Source: Marinomonas fungiae
Lineage (GTDB): Bacteria; Pseudomonadota; Gammaproteobacteria; Pseudomonadales; Marinomonadaceae
NCBI RefSeq assembly: GCF_001418205.1
Contig: NZ_LIQF01000005.1
Coordinates: forward strand, 186,001-250,000
Length of the DNA: 64,000 nucleotides
Direction of reading: 5' to 3'
The translations under genes and the position numbers were made by a program. The notes beneath the pieces were generated by a model, which worked only from the letters and a program-made list of their open reading frames with translations, was not told the origin of the DNA and did not search any database. Positions 1 through 7,529 of the stretch are shown piece by piece. How positions within the stretch are numbered: the stretch's first letter is position 1; each line of letters starts with the position of its first letter.

Positions 1-157
1 AAACCATATATAAGAAGAATCTACCATAGGCCTATAGCGTAAGGAACGTGTAAACGGGCAAAGTTTAGGGAATCAGTACTCAATGCACCAAGCCTGTGCA
101 TTGAGGAAAAGTATACGGTTTAATTTCATGTTTCTAAGAAATTAGCTCTAAAAACAC

Positions 158-192
158 GAAAGCCCCCATCCTGTAAGGGATAGAGGCTTTTA
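158..192. terminator. Hairpin terminator downstream of the 294-1475 flavoprotein gene
   Basis: An inverted repeat (AAAGCCCCCATCC / GGGATAGAGGCTTT, loop about 5 nt) is flanked by A-rich sequence on the left and T-rich sequence on the right. It lies about 100 bases beyond the stop codon of the minus-strand flavoprotein gene and could work in both directions. Confidence 0.55.
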
Positions 193-293
193 ATCAATTT
201 TTGGCCTTGGAAAAGTTTACGGTGCAATTCCTAGTTTTTTCGCCAAAAGTTTAAGGTTAATTACAAAGTATAAGGTTTAATTGTTTGAATCCA

Positions 294-1475
294 CTACACA
301 AACTGCCCCGCGGCAAAGCCTGACGACCAGGCAAATTGGAAGTTGTAGCCGCCGAGCCAACCCGTCACGTCAAGTACTTCGCCAATAAAGTACAGTCCCT
401 TAACACTATTGCATTCAAAGGTTTTGGAGCTGACTTCGTTGGTATCGATGCCGCCTAGGGTGACTTCGGCGGTGCGGTAGCCTTCGGTGCCATTTGGTTG
501 CACGTCAAAATGGGTGTGGTATTGAATCAATTCCGCGAGGTTGTCGTTGGACAGTTCCGCCATGGGTTTGGTGATCCAAGGTAGGTCTTGTTTGACGACT
601 TCAACGAATCGTTTTGGTAGCAGCTGGTTTAATTCCGTTTCTAAAGCACGCTTTGGTTTGTCGTTACGCAGGGTTTTGAAGTGCTCTTCAGGGTTTAAAT
701 CTGGTAGCAGGTTGAGTTGCAGTTCATCGCCCGGTTGCCAGAAGTTGCTGATTTGCAAAATCGCCGGGCCGCTGATGCCACGGTGGGTAAACAGCATGGG
801 TTCTTTGAAGCTTACGCCATTGGCACTGGCTTCAATGTCCACACTCACGCCAGACAATGTGGATAACTTTTCTTTCATGGCTGGCTGTATTGTAATTGGC
901 ACTAAGCTGGCGCGTCTTGGTAGCACTTTCAAGCCAAACTGCTCTGCGATTTGATAGCCAAAACCCGATGCACCCAGTGTCGGAATGGAAAGACCTCCGG
1001 TCGCCACGACGAGGGATTCACATTCAATCTCTCCTTTGTTTGTGATTAGAGAGAATCCTTGATCCCGTTTGTTTATCGTTTTAACGCTGGTGTCGAGACG
1101 AATTTCTGAGCCAGACCACTCACATTCCGTTAGCAAGATATTGAGCAAATCTTTCGCAGAATGCTGACAAAAGTACTGCCCAGGTGCCTTTTCGACGTAT
1201 TCGAGCCCATGTCGATCGACTAGCTCAACGAAATCATTCGGGGTGTAGCGTTTCAATGCAGAGATGCAGAAATGCGGATTGGCCGATAGGAAATGCTTTG
1301 GGGCAGCATCAAGGTTAGTGAAGTTACAGCGACCGCCACCGGACATAAGGATTTTTTTACCGGCTTTGTTGGCGTGATCAAGCACCAATACTTTGCGCCC
1401 ACGGTAACCCGCTTGCGCGGCACAAAATAAGCCCGAAGCACCCGCTCCGATGATAACGACGTCGAAAGTTTCCAT
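294..1475 (-). CDS. HI0933/YhiN-family FAD-dependent flavoprotein (NAD(P)/FAD oxidoreductase)
   Basis: The 393-residue protein begins with a Rossmann FAD-binding motif GAGASG at residues 10-15. It carries the family hallmark GKKILMSGGGRCNFTN at about 39-54, a second FAD-contact ATGG motif, and a C-terminal segment (FIGEVLDVTGWLGGYNFQ) that closes over the flavin. Length and motif order match the HI0933/YhiN (BaiN-like) family, soluble flavoproteins whose substrates are mostly undefined. The ATG at 1475 is preceded by an AGGGG ribosome site, and the gene stands alone. I am sure of the family and do not know the reaction. Confidence 0.9.
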   Translation of the reverse strand: METFDVVIIGAGASGLFCAAQAGYRGRKVLVLDHANKAGKKILMSGGGRCNFTNLDAAPKHFLSANPHFCISALKRYTPNDFVELVDRHGLEYVEKAPGQYFCQHSAKDLLNILLTECEWSGSEIRLDTSVKTINKRDQGFSLITNKGEIECESLVVATGGLSIPTLGASGFGYQIAEQFGLKVLPRRASLVPITIQPAMKEKLSTLSGVSVDIEASANGVSFKEPMLFTHRGISGPAILQISNFWQPGDELQLNLLPDLNPEEHFKTLRNDKPKRALETELNQLLPKRFVEVVKQDLPWITKPMAELSNDNLAELIQYHTHFDVQPNGTEGYRTAEVTLGGIDTNEVSSKTFECNSVKGLYFIGEVLDVTGWLGGYNFQFAWSSGFAAGQFV

Positions 1476-1724
1476 TTTTACCCCTGTATAATAAGGGGCG
1501 CATTATACCTAAGTGATGAAAAATATGCCCATCTTGTGCAAACCTATACAGCAGAAGGCATTCCCGTTTATTTCCACAGAATCCGTGAAAAAGACTGTGG
1601 GAATTCCGTTTTTTTCCTTATAAATCAGTGATATTTTTCAAATCAAGCGTTTTTTTAGATTTTCTTTCAAAGCTTCGCTCTGCATCAATTTCAATATTTG
1701 TTCAAGAAATCGTCAACAAAAGAC

Positions 1725-1752
1725 TTGCACAGTAAAACTGTTTTTATATACA
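1725..1752 (+). promoter_or_regulatory. Sigma70-like promoter of the SOS-type gene
   Basis: TTGCAC (1725-1730) and TATACA (1747-1752) are separated by 16 bp. The -10 ends one base before a LexA-type box, so a bound repressor would cover the transcription start. Confidence 0.6.
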
Positions 1753-1753
1753 G

Positions 1754-1773
1754 TACTGTATATCTATACAGTA
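1754..1773 (+). promoter_or_regulatory. LexA (SOS) box, near-consensus
   Basis: The sequence TACTGTATATCTATACAGTA matches the enterobacterial LexA consensus (CTGT-N8-ACAG inside TACTG...CAGTA) at all core positions. It ends 11 bases before the ATG at 1785 and directly follows the -10 hexamer, a classic repressor position. Binding by this organism's LexA is inferred from conservation of the box in gammaproteobacteria. Confidence 0.85.
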
Positions 1774-1784
1774 AAGGTGATTTT

Positions 1785-2360
1785 ATGAACGCTTTCATCT
1801 ACTTCTTACGTGGAAAAACTCAATTCTTCGCTTTTTTAGCCATTGTGGTCGCTATGTACGCACCTGCTAAAGATCTGTTTTCGTATGCCAATAAAACGAT
1901 CGCAGACGCCAAAATTGAGCTGACAAGCATTTCGTTTGGTGGTCACACGCCTTGGCAAAGTCAGACCGCTCATCAGGGCTTTGTAAAGGTCAGTCAGTCA
2001 CTTTCTGTACCACAACAGATTTTCACTAAATTCACTCTCAAGAATCCGTCTAACCAAGCGGCAAGTTATCGAAAAATTTGGCTGTACTTCGAGCATGCAA
2101 ACGGTAATCGCGAGTACACGACTGACTACACGCTTTACGATCCAGCAACTCGACAGCGTTTAATCGGCCATTCGATTGAACTTGGGCCAAATAGTGAGGT
2201 GGAAGTCTTAGCTTCCTATCGTTTTATTCCAAGTTATAAACAGAGCTCGCCTGAGAGCGTATCGATTTCATGGGAGTCGAATGGTCATTTCCGCGATTCG
2301 AGCTGTCAATATGCTTTGTCCACAGATTCACTGAGTCAATTCGGTGTAACCTGTGAGTAA
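1785..2360 (+). CDS. Putative SOS-induced, membrane-anchored protein of unknown function
   Basis: I do not recognise this 191-residue protein. The frame stays open upstream to a TTG at 1698, but the ATG at 1785 is preferred because AAAGGTGA lies just upstream and the promoter and LexA box occupy the earlier part. Residues about 12-30 form one hydrophobic segment (FFAFLAIVVAMYAPA), either an uncleaved anchor or a signal peptide. The rest is a polar, beta-rich-looking domain that should lie in the periplasm, with two cysteines near the C-terminus that could form a disulfide. The LexA box predicts induction by DNA damage. A membrane-linked division inhibitor or stress factor is possible, but that rests on regulation alone. 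Confidence 0.7.
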   Translation: MNAFIYFLRGKTQFFAFLAIVVAMYAPAKDLFSYANKTIADAKIELTSISFGGHTPWQSQTAHQGFVKVSQSLSVPQQIFTKFTLKNPSNQAASYRKIWLYFEHANGNREYTTDYTLYDPATRQRLIGHSIELGPNSEVEVLASYRFIPSYKQSSPESVSISWESNGHFRDSSCQYALSTDSLSQFGVTCE

Positions 2361-2462
2361 CTCTCTCAAAGGCTTATATTCCCTTGCTTAAAACTATTTT
2401 TCAGCGTGACGTTAGTTTTTGTTCTGAATCAAGCTTATGGCGCATTGAGGCAAAAAGCACCA

Positions 2463-2481
2463 TTGATAATCATTTTCATTT
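2463..2481 (+). promoter_or_regulatory. Fur box upstream of the iron-related operon
   Basis: TTGATAATCATTTTCATTT contains the tandem hexamers GATAAT-CATTTT-CATTT expected of a Fur site. It lies about 45 bases upstream of the first imelysin gene and predicts iron-repressed expression of 2524-7407. Confidence 0.65.
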
Positions 2482-2523
2482 TTAATAGACTGTGAACACA
2501 ATTTGCATATGGAGCAGTAACAA

Positions 2524-3819
2524 ATGAAAAAAGTATTGACCCCAATCGCAGCGCTTGTAGCAGCTGGTCTGCTGACTGCATGCGGTTCACAGTCTGTTAA
2601 ATCTAGTGACTCTGTGGTACTGACACCTAGCTCGGTTGTTGATCAGTACGCCAACATTGCTGAAGCCGCTTATGGTGACTCGTACACCACGGCTTTAACT
2701 CTGCAAAGTAGCATTGAAGCATTTCTAGCGAAGCCGACAGAAGCCAATCTACAAGTCGCCAAAGATGCTTGGATTGCGGCACGTGTTCCATACCAGCAAA
2801 CCGAAGTTTACCGCTTTGGTAACGCTTTTGTAGATGACTGGGAAGGCAAGGTAAACGCTTGGCCTCTAGACGAAGGCCTGATCGATTATGTTGCTGAAGA
2901 GCAATACGGTTCTGAGTCTGACATGAATCCTCTGTACACAGCAAATGTCATCGCGAATGCCAATATTGAGATCGGCGGCAAAACAGTAGACGCAAGCAAG
3001 ATCACACCTGAGCTGATTGCTGACTTTCTACAAGAAGCCGATGGTATCGAAGCAAACGTAGCCAGCGGTTATCACGCCATCGAGTTCCTACTGTGGGGAC
3101 AAGATCTAAATGGCACCAACCCAGGCGCAGGTAAACGCACTGCCACGGACTACGATGTGAATAACTGCTCTAATGGCAACTGCGAGCGTCGTCGTGAATA
3201 CCTAACAGCCGTGACTGAGCTGTTGGTGTCAGATCTTAAGTTTATGGCGGATGCTTGGAAAAATGGCGGTGATGCCCGTAGCGCATTGCTTGAGCAATCA
3301 CCAGAAGAAGGCCTCAGTACCATTCTAACAGGCATGGGTAGCTTGGCTTACGGTGAGCTGGGCGGTGAACGCACTAAGCTTGGCTTAATGCTGCATGATC
3401 CTGAAGAAGAGCACGATTGTTTCTCTGACAACACCCACTGGTCACATTACTACGATGCCAAAGGTATTAAGAACGTTTACCTTGGTGAGTACCAGCGCGT
3501 TGATGGCAGCTGGGTAAAAGGACCGTCTCTGTCTGCATTAGTGGCGGCCAAAAATCCTGCTCTGGATGTCGAGATGAAAGCGGACCTTCAGAGTACAGAA
3601 GCCGCAGGTCAAGCAATGGTAGACGCTGCAAAGAAAGGTCAAACATTTGATGTGCTAATCGCCATGAATAACACAGCAGGCAATGCATTAGTACAAACGT
3701 TTGTCGATTCGTTGGTAGACCAAACGCGCACCACAGAAGAAGTGATTCGCGCCTTGAATTTAGAGGGCATTACCCTTGAAGGCTCTGACAGCCTAGATAA
3801 TCCAAGCGCTGTTTTCTAA
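2524..3819 (+). CDS. irpA: Imelysin-family lipoprotein (iron-regulated protein A type, M75)
   Basis: The 431-residue protein has a lipoprotein signal (about residues 1-20, lipobox LTAC), so it is probably anchored in the periplasm. The imelysin signature GxHxxE is present as G182-Y-H184-A-I-E187, a likely metal site in a helical-bundle fold. Family members are Fur-controlled and linked to iron acquisition; the peptidase label is historical and catalysis is doubtful. It is the first gene of a four-gene operon with a second imelysin, a di-heme protein and a DUF1513 protein, a neighbourhood seen in many proteobacteria. A hairpin follows and may set the expression ratio to the next genes. Confidence 0.88.
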   Translation: MKKVLTPIAALVAAGLLTACGSQSVKSSDSVVLTPSSVVDQYANIAEAAYGDSYTTALTLQSSIEAFLAKPTEANLQVAKDAWIAARVPYQQTEVYRFGNAFVDDWEGKVNAWPLDEGLIDYVAEEQYGSESDMNPLYTANVIANANIEIGGKTVDASKITPELIADFLQEADGIEANVASGYHAIEFLLWGQDLNGTNPGAGKRTATDYDVNNCSNGNCERRREYLTAVTELLVSDLKFMADAWKNGGDARSALLEQSPEEGLSTILTGMGSLAYGELGGERTKLGLMLHDPEEEHDCFSDNTHWSHYYDAKGIKNVYLGEYQRVDGSWVKGPSLSALVAAKNPALDVEMKADLQSTEAAGQAMVDAAKKGQTFDVLIAMNNTAGNALVQTFVDSLVDQTRTTEEVIRALNLEGITLEGSDSLDNPSAVF

Positions 3820-3842
3820 TCGCTGGATACCGTAGGTTATTT

Positions 3843-3867
3843 AGGGGTGACAAGTTCACCCCTTTTG
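3843..3867 (+). terminator. Hairpin between irpA and the di-heme gene (possible attenuator)
   Basis: AGGGGTGA and TCACCCCT pair around a 5-nt loop and are followed by TTTTG. It lies within the apparent operon, so partial termination would favour irpA over the downstream genes. Confidence 0.5.
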
Positions 3868-3886
3868 TCGTTTTAGGTTTACTAAT

Positions 3887-5233
3887 ATGACCCGTTTTTT
3901 GTTCTCTTTTGGCATGATGATGCTTAGCAGCGTTAGTCTCAGCTCATATGCTGATAGCCATGCCTACAACCAACCTTTTCCGTCGCTCTCTGCAGAAGAC
4001 AAGCAGGCGTTCTATTTAGGCGAAAGTATTTTTGAGCGTTTCTGGGTGCCTGCGCCGTCCTCTACCACAGCGAGCGATGGACTTGGGCCCCTGTTCAATG
4101 CGCGCTCTTGTCACAGCTGTCATGTCAACAGCGGCCGTGGTCATGCCCCAAAATCAGATCAACTCGGTAGTGAAGTCCCCTCTTTTTTTATTCGCTTCGC
4201 TCAACAATCGCCTCAAGATCATAAGACATTGCTTGGGGATGAGATTTATGGCCGACAGTTTCAGCCATTGAGCTCTACCAATACGAATTCAGAAGGCGAT
4301 TACAAAGTTATATGGCATGAGATTGTCGAGACATTTCCCGATGGTCATCAAGTCACATTGCGTCAACCTGAGCTGCAATGGATTCGATTAAATTATGGTG
4401 ACTTTTCCCCCAACACGGGCTTTTCAATGCGCGTCTCTCCGCCGCTGGTGGGCATGGGGTTACTGGATTTGGTTCCCGAATCTGTCATTCTGGAATACGC
4501 TGATCCGACTGATCGCAATCAGGATGGCATCAGCGGTAAAGCAAACTGGATTATAAGCGATCAAAGTCAGCGTTTAGGCCGCTTTGGACACAAGGCCAGC
4601 GTTGCGACCTTGAATGAACAAAATCAATCGGCGTTTAATGGTGACTTAGGTTTATCTACAGAACTCTTCCCTTATCCTAGTGGCGACTGTACCGAAGCCC
4701 AAGCTGATTGTCTGCGTGCTCCAAACGGCAACAGTGCTCATTTAGACGATCTCGAAGTCAGCCATGAGCAAATGGCGTTGCTGGATAGTTACGTCGCGCT
4801 AAGCATGCCTCCCGCTATGCGAAACTTAAATGAACCTTGGTTTCCTGAGGCCAAACAAATTTTTGATGCGTTAGAATGTGGCAGCTGCCATCGACCAAAA
4901 CTAAGCACTGGCCCATCGCAATATACGGCACTCCATCGTAGAGATTTCTACCCGTTTACTGATATGCTTCTGCACGACATGGGCCCGGGGCTTGCCAACG
5001 GTTTTCCAGTATTTAGCGCATCCCCTACTGAATGGCGAACGGCCCCTCTTTGGGGTATTGGCTTGTCAGAAGCCGTTTCTGGCCGCAATGGCTTTTTACA
5101 CGATGGTCGGGCACGCACCATTGAAGAAGCAATTTTATGGCATGGGGGCGAAGCCCAAGCCAGTAAGAATGCGTATAAATCACTTAATGCCAAACAACGC
5201 ACCCTATTCGTAAGATTTTTGGAGTCTCTTTAA
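3887..5233 (+). CDS. Di-heme c-type cytochrome, DUF1111 family (di-heme oxidoreductase/peroxidase-like)
   Basis: The protein has 448 residues with an N-terminal signal peptide (about 1-22). Two covalent heme c sites are visible: C75-HS-C78-H79 and C331-GS-C334-H335. This spacing matches the DUF1111 di-heme oxidoreductase family, distantly related to MauG/CcpA peroxidases. It should be matured in the periplasm. The stop codon overlaps the next start by one base (TAATG), so it is translationally coupled to the second imelysin. In this conserved cluster it may handle redox chemistry of iron or of an iron ligand; that is inference, as the substrate is unknown. Confidence 0.88.
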   Translation: MTRFLFSFGMMMLSSVSLSSYADSHAYNQPFPSLSAEDKQAFYLGESIFERFWVPAPSSTTASDGLGPLFNARSCHSCHVNSGRGHAPKSDQLGSEVPSFFIRFAQQSPQDHKTLLGDEIYGRQFQPLSSTNTNSEGDYKVIWHEIVETFPDGHQVTLRQPELQWIRLNYGDFSPNTGFSMRVSPPLVGMGLLDLVPESVILEYADPTDRNQDGISGKANWIISDQSQRLGRFGHKASVATLNEQNQSAFNGDLGLSTELFPYPSGDCTEAQADCLRAPNGNSAHLDDLEVSHEQMALLDSYVALSMPPAMRNLNEPWFPEAKQIFDALECGSCHRPKLSTGPSQYTALHRRDFYPFTDMLLHDMGPGLANGFPVFSASPTEWRTAPLWGIGLSEAVSGRNGFLHDGRARTIEEAILWHGGEAQASKNAYKSLNAKQRTLFVRFLESL

Positions 5234-6288
5234 TGCTAATTACTAAACAAGCCCTCGCAGCTTCAGTTGCTTTGCTGGCGGGAAGCTCTGCATTTGCCGA
5301 CCAATGGGATAACACCCTTGAGCAAATTCAATCTCAGTATATCGTGCCGAAATATGAGAATTTCAGTGCCAGTGCAGATGAGTTAGCAAAAGCGACAGCG
5401 GCTCTTTGTTTGGCGCCAAGTGACACTACCTTAGAAACTGCAAAGCAAGCTTTCAGTCAAAACATTCAAGATTGGCAGCAGGTACAGTGGCTTAACTTTG
5501 GCCCAGTCACTTACTTTATGCGTTACTATGCCTACGAATATTGGCCCGATAAAAAAGGCGTGACACAGCGCCAGCTACGCACTCTAAGTGCCGATCCAAG
5601 TACGATGGCTACGCCTAAATTCTGGACTTCTGCGAGTATCGCGGTACGCGGCATGACGGCCATTGAATCTTTGCTTTACCATTCTGATTTTGATGTTGTG
5701 GCAAAAAACAGTGACTGTGAAGTGCTAGAAGCCATCAGTCGCCATCACGCCACGACCACCCATGATGTATTAACTCAATGGCAACAGAGCCAAGCAACGG
5801 ATTGGATTTTCCCTGAAGAAGGCACCACCGCCACACCAGAACACTTAGTGGTTGAGCAGCTGATGCAACAGTGGATCGAGCACATGTCAGTGGTGAAAGA
5901 TGCCAAACTGGAAACACCGATTGGTTACAAGGATCAGCCAACCTTGAAACTGGCGGAGTTCTATCGCAGTGAGCAAACCTTGCCAGCGATCCTGACCAAT
6001 TTAAAAGCGTACCGTAATCTGTATCATGTAGGACAACCGTCGCTATTTGATACGGCAATGGCTAAACAACCGGAGTTAGCTCAAGCATTAGAGTCAGCTC
6101 TCGCGGAGAACGTGAAAGCTGCATTGCAACTGCCTAATGATTACTTCACTGCGGACTACTCTCAAGCTGAACGGATTGAGATGGCTAAGCCTCTCGTCCT
6201 TTCCATTTCAAATAGTCAAACGAAATTGAGTAATCTCGTTACCAAACTGGGCTTTCAAATCGGCTTTAACAGCCGTGACGGAGACTGA
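5233..6288 (+). CDS. Second imelysin-family periplasmic protein, metal-motif His replaced
   Basis: The protein has 351 residues with a cleavable signal peptide ending near SSAFA (residues 18-22). It shares the imelysin helical fold with the protein at 2524-3819, but the signature appears as GMTAIES: the glutamate is kept and the histidine of GxHxxE is a threonine. It may therefore have lost or changed metal binding and act as a partner subunit. The start overlaps the preceding stop by one base, and the next gene begins three bases after its stop, so the three are tightly coupled. Confidence 0.85.
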   Translation: MLITKQALAASVALLAGSSAFADQWDNTLEQIQSQYIVPKYENFSASADELAKATAALCLAPSDTTLETAKQAFSQNIQDWQQVQWLNFGPVTYFMRYYAYEYWPDKKGVTQRQLRTLSADPSTMATPKFWTSASIAVRGMTAIESLLYHSDFDVVAKNSDCEVLEAISRHHATTTHDVLTQWQQSQATDWIFPEEGTTATPEHLVVEQLMQQWIEHMSVVKDAKLETPIGYKDQPTLKLAEFYRSEQTLPAILTNLKAYRNLYHVGQPSLFDTAMAKQPELAQALESALAENVKAALQLPNDYFTADYSQAERIEMAKPLVLSISNSQTKLSNLVTKLGFQIGFNSRDGD

Positions 6289-6291
6289 TCC

Positions 6292-7407
6292 ATGTTACTA
6301 AGCCGTCGCGCATTCTTGGCCTCGTCGCTAGCCGCTATGTCGATCCCAACTTGGGCTTCGGCTTTGCCGATTGAAGCTCAAGGCGAATTATTCTTTTCGG
6401 CTTTTTCAAAAGGTAAAACGGATCATTATGTGGGTGCCTTTGGGAGTAATGGCCGTCTACTCTGGTCAATGCCTTTGCCAGACCGCGCTCACGCTCCCGT
6501 CGTTCACCCTACTCACTCCGTAGTTGGTGCCGTTGCACGTCGACCGGGCTTTTACATAGATTTCTTCAACCCATTAACTGGGGAGGCGATTAAGCGAATT
6601 GAGCCTTTGGCCGAGCATCATTTCTACGGCCACGCGGTTTTTAGCCAAGACGGTGAGCGCCTAATCACCCAAGAGAATCATTATCCTACTGGCGCAGGTA
6701 AAATTGTGATTCGCTCTTGGCCTCAAGGTGAGGTACTTAATGAATACAGCAGTGGCGGTATTGGGCCGCACGAGTCAGTGTTAATGGATCAAGACGTAAT
6801 AGTCATTGCCAATGGGGGGTTACGAACTCACCCTGATAATGACCGTGAAATCATGAACTTAGAAACCATGAGACCGAATGTAACATTTCTGTCATTAAAA
6901 GACGGTAGGGTCATCAACCAAGCCGAACCAGAGCCATTACTTCACAAATTGAGTATTCGCCACCTCGATGTGAATCGCCAAGGGGTGGTGGCATTAGGTT
7001 TTCAATACCAAGGCGAGTTATGGGAAAACGTTCCTTTAGTTGCATTAGTGAGCGCAAATTCAGATACTCTAGACTACCTTGATATGCCAGAACAAATTCG
7101 AGCTCGCTTCCAACAGTACTGCGGCAGCGTTTGTTTTGATGCCAGTGGAGAAACACTGGCGATTAGTACTCCAAGAGGTGGATTTGTTGCCTACTGGGAT
7201 GTACCCTCGAAGACCTTTTTAGGCGTTGATAACTGTCGCGATGTGTGCGGCGTGATTGCAACAAATAGGAAACATGAATTTGTATTGACCAGCGGCACAG
7301 GAAAACAGTTGATTTCTTCGCCCCGCACACGTCAAATTAGCCAAATAAACCAGCTCGCCGATTTGCATTGGGACAATCATTTAAGGCGAATTAACTTAAA
7401 CGCATAA
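6292..7407 (+). CDS. DUF1513 beta-propeller-like protein with twin-arginine-type signal
   Basis: The 371-residue protein starts MLLSRRAFLASSLAA, a twin-arginine-like signal, so it is probably exported folded. The body consists of repeated beta-strand blocks consistent with a WD/YVTN-like propeller, as described for DUF1513. It ends the imelysin/di-heme operon and almost abuts the second imelysin. DUF1513 proteins regularly accompany imelysin and DUF1111 genes. Their biochemical role is not established, and I assign none beyond membership in this iron-linked set. Confidence 0.82.
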   Translation: MLLSRRAFLASSLAAMSIPTWASALPIEAQGELFFSAFSKGKTDHYVGAFGSNGRLLWSMPLPDRAHAPVVHPTHSVVGAVARRPGFYIDFFNPLTGEAIKRIEPLAEHHFYGHAVFSQDGERLITQENHYPTGAGKIVIRSWPQGEVLNEYSSGGIGPHESVLMDQDVIVIANGGLRTHPDNDREIMNLETMRPNVTFLSLKDGRVINQAEPEPLLHKLSIRHLDVNRQGVVALGFQYQGELWENVPLVALVSANSDTLDYLDMPEQIRARFQQYCGSVCFDASGETLAISTPRGGFVAYWDVPSKTFLGVDNCRDVCGVIATNRKHEFVLTSGTGKQLISSPRTRQISQINQLADLHWDNHLRRINLNA

Positions 7408-7529
7408 ACATTTAACAAATTGCATCACACTCAGGATGGTCAGAAGCAGTTTTTTTAGGTAATGTAAAATGGTTTAGCTTGCACATTTCGTGCTGTTATA
7501 GCGACCATTAATCTGATTGTAGTAGTTTG

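Noticed and set aside
1570-1603. Imperfect inverted repeat (TTTCCACAG...CTGTGGGAA) upstream of the SOS-type gene
   Set aside because: One mismatch, long loop and no T-run; not distinguishable from chance.
1698-1784. Upstream TTG extension of the SOS-type gene
   Set aside because: It would place the promoter and LexA box inside the coding region; the ATG at 1785 has its own ribosome site.
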